This document shows, piece by piece, positions 32,210 to 43,765 of a stretch of DNA of 64,000 nucleotides; the first letter of the stretch is position 1, and each line of letters starts with the position of its first letter. The position numbers and the translations under genes are program-made. This stretch comes from Linnemannia hyalina (lineage: Eukaryota; Mortierellomycota; Mortierellomycetes; Mortierellales; Mortierellaceae). The notes below the pieces were generated by a model, which saw only the letters and a list, made by a program, of their open reading frames with translations, did no database searches and was not told the origin of the DNA. The stretch lies in the NCBI GenBank assembly GCA_019671135.1, contig JAHRHY010000009.1, positions 806,001 to 870,000 on the forward strand. The letters run 5' to 3'.

Positions 32210-35200
32210 AAGGAAGGGTATTCATGCAACGAAGAGTCTGGGGTAGGGGCGTGAAGTGATGAATGAGTCGTCGCAGTCAACAACAGGAATATCCATGCAT
32301 GGCTTTCAGAAATGAAAGGGGAAAAAAATGAGTTTGGCAATATGACCTGCGTTGTCCTCGTCCTCCTCGTGTGAGTTAACGACGAGTCGTCCACCAGCCG
32401 CAATTGGAATCGAGAGCCTTTTCCTTTCTCTCTTGAGTTCGCATATATATGTTTGTTTGTTTTTCTCTTTCGTTTTCGATTGTTTGTGTTGTGTAATGGT
32501 CGGCTATGATGGGTTTCTATGGGTTGGGTTGTTTTAGGTTGGTTGTGGAGGAGCGGGATACAGGGTGTCAGCTGAGGGACAGGGGCTAAAAACGAACCTG
32601 AACAAGAAGAAGAAGAAGGACGACTCTGGTTGGGCGTCTCTTTCGCCTTGGTCGACATCAGAAACAGGGGCAAGGGATACTGAGGCATCGAACTGCGAAT
32701 GCCGCTTTTTTTTTTTTTTTGTTTTGTTTCTAACGCGCCGTCGAACAGAAAATAACGAGGGAGGCGCCGGATATTCAAGAAGATAGCATGCTATAAAAAA
32801 TATGCGATGAAGAAGAGAGAACACGAGACATGGGTGAGATAGGATACGAGATGGGATATATGACACATATGCAAGGTAGAAAAGATGAGGTTGAACAGGG
32901 GGACGGGTAGACGGAATTAGGATAACAAGAAAGGGAAAGGGTAGTGAGTGAGTGAGATGAGAGCCCTTCTTTTTTACTTTGTTACTTTTTCCACAAGGGG
33001 GTCCGTGGGAGTTACGTGATGGCGACAGGTTGACGGTTGACAAACAGAAACGATCCATGTTTCCCTATTGGCTTTTCTGTCACTTTTTTTTGCCTTGTCC
33101 TTTTACATGGCCTGGGAAGGTCGTTGTAATATCTTACGGGCCATTTGACATGGCTTGACTTGGATCAACTTGCGTGTCTTCAAGCGTGGGAATCAATTCC
33201 CTTCACACTTCATACTCGTTCTAATCCCATTGAGGAGAAAAAAAAAAGAGAAGACTCTGACTGTCGACCACATCGTCACTCTGTTTCTGGTGGCCATGGC
33301 CATGGTCATGCTCACCCCCTCCTCACACTCGCACTCACACTCACACTCACCCTCACCCTCTCACCCATACCCACATTACCCTCACTCGTAACAACACTAA
33401 ATAATAACCATTCATTCTTCCTTGTTCCCTCTTCCTCACCATATGGCAACCCAATAGATGGACAAGGTGACGAACGTCCGTAACATGTCCGTCATTGCCC
33501 ACGTCGATCATGGTAAATCCACCTTGACCGATTCCCTCGTCTCCATGGCCGGTATTATCTCCGCGGCCCGTGCCGGTGAGGCTCGCTTCACAGACACCCG
33601 TCAGGACGAACAGGACCGTGGTATCACCATCAAGTCCACCGCCATCTCCCTGTACTTCGAGATGACCGAGGACGACCTCCGCGACGTCAAGCAGAAGACC
33701 GATGGTAATTAGCATCCTCCTCTCTTTCCATTCTTTCCTTCAATTGTCCCCCCCCCCCTTGACTTGCTTTACTCTTCACTTTTTCTCTTTCCCCCTCTTG
33801 AACAATTGACGCAAGAAAACTAAACAAACACGCCTTCATAATCATTCCTTCGTAATTAGGAACGAGCTTCTTGATCAACCTGATCGATTCCCCCGGACAC
33901 GTCGACTTCTCGTCCGAGGTTACTGCCGCTCTCCGTGTTACCGATGGTGCCTTGGTCGTCGTCGACTGCATTGACGGAGTCTGTGTCCAGACCGAGACCG
34001 TCTTGCGTCAAGCTCTGGGCGAGCGTATCAAGCCCGTCGTCGTCATCAACAAGGTCGATCGTGCCCTTCTCGAGTTGCAAGTCACCAAGGAGGATCTCTA
34101 CCAGTCCTTCTCCCGTACCATCGAGTCCGTCAACGTCATCATCGCCACCTACAACGACAAGGTCCTCGGTGATGTCATGGTCTACCCCGAGCAGGGAACC
34201 GTCGCCTTTGCCTCTGGTCTCCACGGCTGGGCTTTCACCATTCGCCAGTTTGCCCAGCGCTACTCCAAGAAGTTTGGTGTTGACCGCCAAAAGATGATGA
34301 CCAAGCTCTGGGGCGAGAACTACTTCAACCCCGCCACTAAGAAGTGGACTAACAAGGGCACCGATGCCGAGGGCAAGCCCCTCGAGCGTGCCTTCAACAT
34401 GTTTGTCCTGGACCCCATCTTCAAGCTCTTTGACACCACCATGAACAAGAAGAAGGAGGACGTCCTCGGCCTTCTCGAGAAGCTCGAAATCACCCTCAAG
34501 AGTGAGGAGAAGGACTTCGAAGGCAAGCTTCTCCTCAAGACCATCATGAAGAAGTTCTTACCTGCCGGTGAGGCCCTCATGGAGATGCTTGTCATTCACT
34601 TGCCCTCACCCGTCACCGCCCAAAAGTACCGTGTCGCGAACTTGTACGAGGGTCCCCTCGATGACGAGTGCGCCAAGGGTATCGAAACCTGCGACCCCAA
34701 TGCTCCCCTCATGTTGTACATCTCCAAGATGGTCCCCACCTCTGACAAAGGTCGCTTCTATGCTTTCGGTCGTGTCTTCTCTGGTACCGTCCGCGCCGGT
34801 CTCAAGGTCCGCATCCAAGGCCCCAACTACCTCCCCGGCGGCAAGACCGACTTGTTCGTCAAGTCTGTTCAGCGTATCGTCTTGATGATGGGTCGTTATG
34901 TCGAGCCTATTGAGGACTGCCCCGCCGGTAACATTGTCGGTTTGATCGGTGTCGATCAGTTCTTGCTCAAGTCTGGAACCATCACCACATCGGAGACCGC
35001 CCACAACCTGAGGGTCATGAAGTTCTCTGTCTCACCCGTCGTGCAGGTCGCCGTCGAGTGCAAGAACGCCGCCGATCTTCCAAAGTTGGTTGAGGGTCTC
35101 AAGCGTCTGTCAAAGTCTGATCCTTGCGTCCTCTGCTTCACCTCGGACACGGGAGAGCACATTGTTGCCGGTTCGGGAGAACTCCATCTCGAGATTTGCT

Positions 35201-36102
35201 TGAAAGATCTCGAGGAGGATCACGCCCAGATTCCACTCCGCAAGTCCGACCCCGTCGTCCAGTACAAGGAGACCGTCAAGGCCGAATCGACTGTCACTGC
35301 TTTGGCAAAGTCGCCCAACAAACACAACCGTATCTTTGTCCGTGCAGTACCCTTGAGTGACGAGGTCACTGTTGCTATCGAGTCCGGCAAGATTGCGCCT
35401 CGTGATGAGCTCAAGGCTCGTGCCCGTCTCCTTTCGGATGACTTTGGCTGGGAGAACCAGGAGGCTCGTAAGATCTGGGCTTTCGGACCCGACGGTACTG
35501 GACCCAACTTGCTTGTCGACATGACTAAGGCCGTTGCCTACCTGAGCGAAATCAAGGACTCTTGTGTTGCTGCCTTTAATTGGGCTACTCGCGAGGGAGT
35601 CTTTGCCGATGAGCAGATGCGTGGAACCCGTATCAACATTCTGGATGTCGTGCTTCACGCTGATGCTATCCACCGTGGAGGTGGGCAGATCATCCCCGCC
35701 TGCCGAAGCGCCATCTATGCCTCGGTGATCCTTGCCGAACCCGGACTGATGGAACCCGTCTACATGGTCGAGATTACGTGTCCCGAGCAAGCCATGGGAG
35801 GTATCTATGGTGTCCTGAACAAGCGTCGTGGCCACGTCATTGGTGAGGAGCAACGTGCCGGAACACCCCTGTACATTGTCAAGGCCTACCTGCCCATCGC
35901 CGAATCGTTCGGTTTCACTGCCGATCTTCGTCAGGCCACCGGTGGTCAGGCCTTCCCCCAGTCTGTGTTTGATCACTGGGAGATGTTGAACGGAGTTGCG
36001 AATGTGGATCCAAAGCTCGAGGCCTTGATCCTCTCCATCCGCAAGCGTAAGGGTCTCAAGGTGGAAATGCCCAAGTTGGAGAACTTCATGGACCGACTCT
36101 AA
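31506..36102 (+). CDS. EF2: Translation elongation factor 2
   Basis: Three exons, 31506-31541 (12 codons), 33458-33704 and 33860-36102, join in phase to 841 residues, one less than yeast EF2. The GTPase drives ribosomal translocation in the cytosol. The P-loop AHVDHGKST is at residues 26-34. The switch region [19 protein letters not shown] carries Thr57, the inhibitory phosphorylation site of the family. DSPGHVDF and NKVD motifs follow. The diphthamide loop [15 protein letters not shown] places the modified histidine at residue 699, the same number as in yeast, so diphthamide biosynthesis is expected. Codon use is strongly biased to C-ending codons, fitting very high expression. Odd: the first intron is 1,916 nt and begins after only 12 codons. 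Confidence 0.98.
31542..33457 (+). other. Long first intron of EF2
   Basis: A GTAAGT donor directly after [12 protein letters not shown] and a CAATAG acceptor before the [10 protein letters not shown] exon define a 1,916-nt intron, far larger than the other introns of this window. It contains the CAA microsatellite at 32158-32210, several A/T homopolymers and an ACTCAC-rich stretch near 33318-33372 close to the acceptor. Open frames inside it are low complexity, and no nested gene was supported. Confidence 0.85.
32158..32210. repeat. (CAA)n microsatellite, about 17 units
   Basis: Uninterrupted CAA repeat on the plus strand inside the first intron of EF2. Probably polymorphic in length. Confidence 0.92.
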
Positions 36103-37045
36103 ATCACCACTCACACGTTTTTCGTGCCCTGAGTGGTGGTTCCGTTGTCTGTACCTTTTTTTCTCTTGCTGTTCTTTTACACTTCTTTCGCGTTTCTCTT
36201 TCCCCTTTCCCTTCCCCACAACTTATGTTTGTAAATTCCTCTTTTAGTAGTTGTTTGTTCTGTACATAAAAAATGAAGAAGAGGACTTGAAGATCTTGCA
36301 CATTATTGCACATTCTACATAAAATGATGGCTTAATGAATTATGGACTTTACTAATTCGACCCTGGGGGAGTCTCTACACTCCCACCCAGCGCGTGGTTC
36401 ACGGGAAAGTTGTCTGTTTGTTAGTAAGAACACTTGCTTTCGTCATGGGCACTATTGTTGACGCCATTCCTATCCTATGCGAATTCAACCTTCTCGCATT
36501 CTTATTATCAAAATCTCTTAATACGATGCAACCCAAACGCCGACCTACGCCCCCATGGACCTGTTGCAAGTGGTGACCACTGAGAATAACGACGCCTCTA
36601 TGCGTCGTGAATACTTTCCTTTGGACTGCATCTGCATCCTGATGCCTCTACAAACTCCTCGGTGGAGATTATTAGTAGAATTACTGATACATGTTGTGAA
36701 TCTCATGGACTCCATTGTTCAATCATTATGGGACTAGTCATCACGTTGGCATTTTTAGGCACAATGAACAAAAAGCAACCATCGTTATGAATAAACCAAG
36801 AAGCAACCATTGCTACATCACCTCTCGCTCGTAAATAACAACCTGTCGGATGGTTCAATGGCTCGAAGTAAAATGATGCAACGAGTCGTTCTTGTTTTAT
36901 TCTTTTGCTTGCTTCGACTCTGGCCCAGAGGCATTGCATTCTCGAACGACTGAAGAAGTAGGTCGTAAATACAGCGGTGCCGTTCGAGGTTAGTTGAATC
37001 CTCCCGGATTAGAAATTGTCATGTGGACTCCTATTCTGGCGCTTC
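36103..37045. other. Intergenic between convergent EF2 and kaptin genes
   Basis: About 940 bp. Begins with the T/C-rich EF2 3' UTR. Short frames elsewhere lack bias. A TTTATT near 36897 (AATAAA on the minus strand) may serve the kaptin transcript. No gene seen. Confidence 0.6.
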
Positions 37046-40000
37046 TTAATCGGACGACTCATGCTCTGGCGACTCATCGTGAACCTCTGCCTTTTCCTCT
37101 GACACTTCCTCGCCCGTCTCACCCTTTTCATCCTTACTATCACTCTTCCCAATCACTATCGCCTCAGTAGCATCTAACCCCTTGTCCTCATCTTTCACTA
37201 CGCCTGTGATACTCGTGAGCTCTGCGTCGACGGCCTGACTTGCGCCAACCTCGCCGTTGTTCTGGACCTTGCTCTCAGCTTCTGCTGGTACTTGCTCCTC
37301 GACACTCTCAACAGTAGCAGCAACCAACGCCCCTTCCTCTTTCTCTTCTGTCTCCGGTTCTTCATGGTCTGGCTCATTAGACGGCACCTTATCCAGCTCG
37401 CCCTGCTCTTTTTGCTGTTTTTCCCGTAGCCGTGGCTCTTCCAATGCCTTCTCCTCCTTCTCTTCCTTCTCCTTTCTCTGTAACTCTTTCAAGTCAAGAA
37501 TCTCCTTCTCCTTGCGCTCAGCTTCTTCTTCAGCCTCGTTCGCTTTCCTCCGGCGCTCTTCCTCGGCTTCCTCTCTCCTCCGCTCCTCCTCCTCCTCCTC
37601 CTCCTCCTCCTTCTCTTTCTCCTCCTTGACACGCTTATCTTCCACAAGCTTACGGTTATCCCGCCGTAGCTGCCCCAGAATCTCGCGCATCTCCTTGATC
37701 TCACGCATGCGCTCCACAGCCTGCGCCAGCCGTCGCTTGGCTGTCCGAGGATCTGGCAGGAAGAAAGACACGCCGTTGATCGTCGTGATGATAAGTTCCT
37801 CAAGTCCATCATCGTTCAAGTCGGCAGAGGAGATCCCATAGACAGGTGATGCGAAGCGTCGGTTCCAAGTCATGCCCCATTGTGGGGTCAAGGAGACGCC
37901 ATTTCCACCATCGCCAATAGCTGAAGGACTGGACACAGTTGGTCCGGACAGATGAATCTGCTGTTGCTGCTGCTGCTGCTGCTGCTGTAGTTGTTGTTGT
38001 TGAAGCATTTGTTGCTGCTGGTGGAGTTGCTGGAGCTGCAGTTGTTGTTGGATCTGCAAAGAATTCCGGAGTTGCCTCTGCAATTGTTGAGTACTGCTGA
38101 TGCTACTGGACCTTTGGCTGTTATGATGTTGATGGTTATGAAGATGTGGGTGTTGTAGAGAAGACGGTTGGGGCTGCTTCAGGTGAATAACATTGCTCGA
38201 TTTTGAGTAAGGCTCCTGTCCTGGAGGCAGCTGTTTGAAGACCATGAGCTGTCGTCCGTAAGTCCCGATCAACACCTCGTTTTGTCCGTCCCAATCTGCG
38301 TCCATAGCATGTGCGGCCAGGATACTGTCATGGTACGAGCACTCTGCAAGGTCAGCTCGTCGACTGAGTCCGTGCTTGCAGATATCGCTAAAGCGACATT
38401 GTTGTTGCGCATAGAAGATATATACGGTTAATTAATAGCCCGTTATGCAAGAAAAGTTGGAAGATGGAAGAATAATGTCGGTGCATCATTATTGTTGCAT
38501 TAACTGTGGATTGTTGCATGGCTGATCCTGCTTACGACGTTGCGCCATATAATAGTCAAGCACCAAAAGGTCGAATTATTTGTGTGTCCTCCTGAATGTA
38601 TGCATTGCCGACGTCCGTGCCCATTGATGTTGTTAACTTTCTGCACAAACGTGTACAGGTCAAGTGAGAGTATGCGTGAATGGTGTGTTGTTTACCTGTA
38701 GACCCATGCCTGCTCAGTCGCACATGTGACCAAGAGGTGGATACCATCCTCTTCCTCCTCTTCAAAGTCATCGTCTTGGTCCGTTTGCTCAGTTTGCTGG
38801 TGCTGCTGCTGGTGCTGCTGCCGCCTCCGCCGCTCTGTTTGTACCCGAGACGTATACACTGTAAGGGTCGTGATCGGCGAGAACAACACCACGGTATGCG
38901 CCTTTGCGTTAGCCCGGTCCAGTTGGAAGGTGACGGGGTCTCTTGGGATGATACCAACATTCAACGTCCCGTTCTGTGTTCCTGCAGCGACGACTCGGCA
39001 TGTCAGATAGTCCTTGATAACCAAACTCAGTACACTGGAAATGACAAAATGTCATCGTTAATAGCCTGTATCATGAAGAAATAAACAATTTGCTCCGTGC
39101 CGTGTTTTATGGTTCAAGTAGGTAATGCTTACCAATACTCGCAATATGGGAACGAAGCCAGAATGGAGAATACGGTCTCGACGGGTTGTTCCTTGAATAG
39201 ACCATTGGACGGCAAGACGTCCAGTGCATCCTGAACAAAGAGGTGAACTCGGCTGTCGCCTCCACCGACCAGGACCACCATCTCGAACGGGTCATCCTCC
39301 AATGGTGAATGGATAATCTTCGTGGGTGCCCAAGTCAAAGGAACTGATTGGATGTCAGTCGTGGCTAGTAGAGAACGAAACGGTGAAGTAAATGCAATAG
39401 AGAATTAGTGCTTGCTCTTGTTTAGGCAGCATTACACACTGACTAGTTCATTAGAAACTGGCGAGACCTACAAGGAAGTTGGAGCAAAAGCTCTCGGATA
39501 CTAGGAGCGAAGGTATTGACACCGTAGAATCGAAGCTCAAATTGCGGAGGGTCTTCTGCCTATTTGAAACGTAAATATTCGATTAAAACGAGAATATGAG
39601 CATAACGTGCAGCGGGTACAACGCGATGTAACAAAAGTACGCGACACCAAGGAATTGAGAGATGCAGAGATCCAATGCTCACCTTGGCGATTGATACGAC
39701 GAGAACCAACTGACAACCGCGCTCGTCCTTGCGCTCAAAGGCATCCATCGAAACGATCTCTAGATTTGGCGCAGGTGCTGTTGCGACGCCGCCTCCGCCA
39801 CCAGTTCCTTCAGTTCCAGCTCCTGCTCCCTGTGGTGGACTAAACTCGCTTGGGCCTAGCGTAAACTCGAACGTGTCCTGAAGGCCCAAGAAGAATTTAA
39901 CAGCGCCTCCAGCCGCAACAAGAACATATCTTCCAGGGAGATGGCGGTAAGTCAAGTCTCCTGTTTCGGTAAAAATGCTGCTTTTACTCCTCCTGATACG

Positions 40001-40660
40001 GCCAGCATCTGGCGCCAATCCAGAGTCTCTCCCTGCTTCTGTGGATAGTGGTGGCCCTGTTTCTGAGACATTGGTAGAAGGTGGTTGAAAATCTTGAGTT
40101 GGTAGATGGAGAGGGGCGATTCCTGAAGAAGGCGCTGTTGATTGCGTTGTGGAAGTCGTAGTTACTTGTCCTAGCTCTTTGACAACGACCAATCCATACA
40201 AGTTTCTATTCGGGGGAACATAGAAACAATGTGAGTACTGAGTATGAAGAGAGGTTCGCGCCGACAGAAAAAGAAGACCTAAAGCACGGACTTACGTGCG
40301 GGCGCCTTTGCTAAACCTGGAATAACTCGTTTCGGTGTAGATATCCTGGACGGGACAAGAATCGAGACAGGCCTGGGAGTGGACATGTGGTGGCGAGTCG
40401 TCCAAGTTCTCTAGCTCGTCGTACAGGTGTCCATGCCCTCGTTCTTGACTGTGCCCGCGTCCGTCTGCGTGTGTTGAGCTTTGTCCGTGAAGCAAGTCAT
40501 TGTGTTGATGACTGAGGAGACCAGTTGACCTAGGGTCAGCGGTGTGTCCATCACCAAAGGCGTGATGACTGTGGTCGTTGTTGTCGTGACGTTGGTGGTG
40601 ATGGTGATGTTCGTCGTCGTCGGACTGGAAGAGGACCGGCGGTCGATGGCTGCTTGCCAT
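37046..40660 (-). CDS. KPTN: Kaptin-like protein (KICSTOR component) with long charged C-terminus
   Basis: Six exons, 40296-40660, 39683-40205, 39472-39559, 39133-39364, 38696-39034 and 37046-38387, join in phase to 962 residues. In animals kaptin, with ITFG2, C12ORF66 and SZT2, forms KICSTOR, which places GATOR1 on lysosomes so that mTORC1 responds to nutrients. Recognisable blocks: SYSRFSKGARTNLYGLVVVK, RYVLVAAGGAVKFFLG, the beta-propeller block FEMVVLVGGGDSRVHLFVQDA, CRVVAAGTQNGTLNVG, DSILAAHAMDADWDGQNEVL and IGTYGRQLMVFK. An FG-GAP-like DLNDDGLEELIITTINGVSF follows. The N-terminus is His/Asp-rich. Gln-rich tracts occur after the DADWDG block. The last about 220 residues are a Glu/Lys coiled coil that human kaptin (about 440 residues) lacks. 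Divergent with SAP30. Exons 3-5 are inferred from phase and motif continuity. Confidence 0.85.
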
Positions 40661-41095
40661 TGCAGTGTGTGTTCCTGTTCTTGAAAGCGAGAGGAGTGAG
40701 AGGTGAGGAGAAAAAGGGGGAAACGAAAACGATAAAACAGCGCGGTCTCTTCCCAATTGTGACTTTGCTCCTCTGCCTCACAGAGTTATTTTTTAAAGAG
40801 TGGTTGATCGTTTTTCTTTGCTCTCGATCGTTCTTCCCTTCCTTTCCTTCGCTTCCCCATTCCTTATTCTCAACCCTCTTTCCTCTCCTTCACTTCAAAC
40901 CTCATTGTCCAACAACCCACACGCTCCCGCCTACCTATCCACATCTCTTCTGACCAAACCAACCAACCAAACCAACTCCTTTTCACTCACGCCTCGCATT
41001 TCTCAACCACTCACTCACTCACTCACTCACTCCTCCTCTCAACCAACCCAACACCTACCCACTCACCCACTCACCCTCTCAACCAAAAACCAACC
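40661..41095. promoter_or_regulatory. Shared divergent promoter, kaptin (-) and SAP30 (+)
   Basis: 435-bp spacer between start codons. The SAP30 side is CT-rich and then ACTCAC/AACCAACC-rich, including about seven ACTC units near 41008-41035. The kaptin side is GA-rich on the plus strand. Confidence 0.6.
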
Positions 41096-42241
41096 ATGGC
41101 CCCAAAACAAAAGGCAACCGACGGCGGCCCATCTTCCAACAGCAAATCATCCTCCGCCCACGGCAACAGTCATTCCAACTCGGAAGGTCGAGGAGGCCAC
41201 GCTAACGGAAACTCATCAGAACGCGGCGGTGGCTCCTCTGCAGCCCACGAGCGGGTGTCCTCCTCTTCCAACGCCAACAATAACAGTAGTAACGCAGCTG
41301 TTGGTTCAAGTAGTGGTGCCGGCAGCGGGTTGGCCAATGGGACAGGAGGAGGAAGCCTGCATACCGAAAAGGGAGGCTCGAGTAGTCATGCTGGCGGGAG
41401 CGGTACAACCGGCAGCGGAAGCAAGCGGAAAGCAGAGTCGCCCTTGATCACTGTAAGCGACAATGACTGGGATATATGTCTTTTCTTTTGCTTTTTTAGG
41501 TTCTGCTTCCTCTCCAACAGACCGTTTGCAGCCGTCAAACTTCTCCTTCAGAATCCAGTTTATGGATGTGCTTTCAATGCAAAATGATACTAACCTCAGG
41601 CGCCTCTCTCATTTTTCTCACTCTTCAACTCCTTTATGATATTGCCCACCCGGATACGCATCATTTTCCACAAACAATAACAAACAACAAACGACAATGC
41701 CAAATGCCAACAACTAGGTCGATTTAAGCGCGTTGGATATGTCGGCGCTGCGCCGGTATTGCCGCTTGAACCACCTCAAACCAAAGTCCAAGACCCGTGA
41801 AGCCTTGGTCAACGCGGCCACCACACACTGGAACAGCACTTCTGCTCAGGAGGTCGATTCCGTCGCCTACTTTCTCTTTGCCGTCAAGCACCGTCGTAAG
41901 TTTTGATTTTATTTGCTGTTCATCTCTATGTTTTTCGTGTCATGGTCTGCATGGTTCTGTGTGTGTGTTGGTTTCCACGATTGTGATTGTTTTGTGTCCA
42001 CGCGGTACTTTGGGTTCAATTCAGGCCAGCTCAGGAACATGCGAGAGAGTGGGTGGGGACAAATATTTGAGCTGCTAATTATTTACTGGTGCGGGCGGGG
42101 TGCACTTCAAATCAGCCACTCGATTGGCTACTCTCAGAAGCAAAAACTAATTCAGGTATTGTATGTCCTCGTCCCTGTACGTCTTACTTTGGTTCTGGTG
42201 ACATAGATAACGTATTGAAGCTGACTATGCCTCTGCCGTAA
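41096..42241 (+). CDS. SAP30: SAP30-type Sin3/HDAC complex subunit
   Basis: Three exons, 41096-41452, 41718-41895 and 42207-42241, join in phase to 189 residues. Sap30 stabilises the Sin3-Rpd3 histone deacetylase complex in the nucleus. The first about 115 residues are a disordered Ser/Gly/Asn-rich region with a KRKAES basic patch. The remaining 70 match the Sin3-binding domain (VDLSALDMSALRRYCRLNHL, TREALVNAATTHWN, EVDSVAYFLFAVKHR), in the order seen in human SAP30L (LRRYKRHYKL, LAETVSRHF, ETLAYFIYMVK). The short last exon adds HNVLKLTMPLP. No SAP30-type N-terminal zinc finger is present, as in other fungal homologues. Family call fairly firm from the domain pattern. Confidence 0.78.
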
Positions 42242-42760
42242 CCCTCGCCAACAGTCGAGTTGCAAACACTCAATCAACACCTCTTCTTTTTCCTGTGTGA
42301 AAGAATCAGCGCGCATCATGCTTCTTCTCTAACAGCTCGCGTATCAGTGTTCACACTGTTGAATAAAACACCTACTTCATCGAGTTCGCAGAAAGTCAAA
42401 CAAAAGAGTCAGATTCATAATCAGATACGGCTCAGAATAACCGATGGCGATCTTTTTAACACCCATCAACTTTTATCTGTTTCGCGCCCAGCCACGTCTT
42501 TACTCCCTGAGTCCCTGGTACAACTGCCTTCATATCATATGAACTCCACGAAGCACAAAAAGTAAACCAAGAAGCGGATCGAATTGTGTTTTGTTCAACT
42601 TTCTTATTTATTGCAAACATGAAAACCCGTAACTATCATAACCAAGAGCACGCAAAGACAAAAGACCAATTACCTAAAAAGAAATGATTGAAAAAAAAAA
42701 GACCAAAGAGCAAAAAGATATTAGTCAAATGTGCCAATGGTATTTTCTTTCACTGTGTTT
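42242..42760. other. Intergenic
   Basis: About 520 bp between convergent genes. A 101-codon frame at 42260-42565 has no recognisable character. No gene called. Confidence 0.5.
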
Positions 42761-43765
42761 TTACGACAATGAGGGGATGATGCCACCCTTCCTCTTCAGA
42801 ACACATACCTCTACAACACATTCTCCATCGTTCACAAAAGATGAATGAAGGGGATAGTGCTGTAGAGTCAGAAAAGATTGGCCTGTCACAGCCGTTATAA
42901 TCAATGCACAATATAGTGCTAAGTTGACCGTCGTGATAAAAAATCATCATTGAGCTGAAGAGGATGGGTCGTGGGTTGCAAGTGGGAGAGGATGAGATGG
43001 ATGCTTACCTATTTCAGAGACGATTTGTTCGACAACGGTAAAAACGACGCATTGTTCGTAGAAAGAAACCAACAAGGAGACCTAAACCAACCAGCAAAAC
43101 GCGAGTAGAACATTGATTAGTTCATCTGACACTAACACGCATTTGATTCTCCCAAAACCATAAACTCCTCAATTCTCATTCAAAAAAGAAAAGGGTATGG
43201 TGCTTTGTAGTGAGGTGCATCAGTCGTCAAAAAGTGTCATCGTAAATCAGACATATGCTTGTCTTTTTAATTGAAATCATCTCGTGCAGCACAATACTAG
43301 CTTGGTATATTTCAGTTTCTTCAAAGGGGGTAGGAAGAACAACGGTTGAAACGAATGCGATTAAAGGATAGTTACCTTATGGAAAGATCTCGTCGCGGCA
43401 GTCTGATTGGTATTTGTCCATCGTTCAATGAGAACATCTATATAAATCAAACAGACAAAAGCAAGTTGTCGTTAATATACAGAACAAATCCAAATCAAAT
43501 GACACAAAGTTATAGGAGGATATTGTAATGAATCAGAAAGGCATGAATGGTATATAAAAAAAGAGTCTCAACACGTAACAACGCTTCGCGAAAACCGCTC
43601 AGCGTCAGAACATTCAGACTCGTCATCAAAAAGGTCATCATTTTCAAAACAATATCGCGAAAGGGCCGATGAATGAGTGAGAGGGAAAGGGTGCTTACCA
43701 TTGGACGATGAAGACACCAGACTCGCGTTGGAGTGAAAGGCAGACACGAAAGGAGACAACTGAAT
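42761..43765 (-). CDS. Unrecognised multi-exon gene, 3' part only
   Basis: Four consecutive exons, 43699-43765, 43376-43437, 43009-43081 and 42761-42918, each flanked by GT-AG and each fitting the phase of the next, give 119 residues and a TAA stop. The product runs IQLSPFVSAFHSNASLVSSS, then a DVLIERWTNTNQ segment, VSLLVSFYEQCVVFTVVEQI, then GALYCALIITAVTGQSFLTL and an END with Lys/Arg (CVLKRKGGIIPSLS). Two stretches are hydrophobic enough for membrane segments. Upstream exons must exist: candidates lie at about 44396-44453 (TRVVDAIPLSFVPSVSN) and 44037-44060 (IPESSIG), but a start codon could not be fixed. No family recognised. The chain is plausible rather than proven. Confidence 0.35.

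Noticed and set aside
32056..32778. Nested minus-strand gene within EF2 intron 1
   Set aside because: The frame is Ser/Thr/Pro low complexity with a Cys run produced by the CAA repeat. There is no family or coding bias.
35110..36219. 369-codon minus-strand frame antisense to EF2
   Set aside because: Long only because the third-position C bias of EF2 removes stop codons on the other strand.
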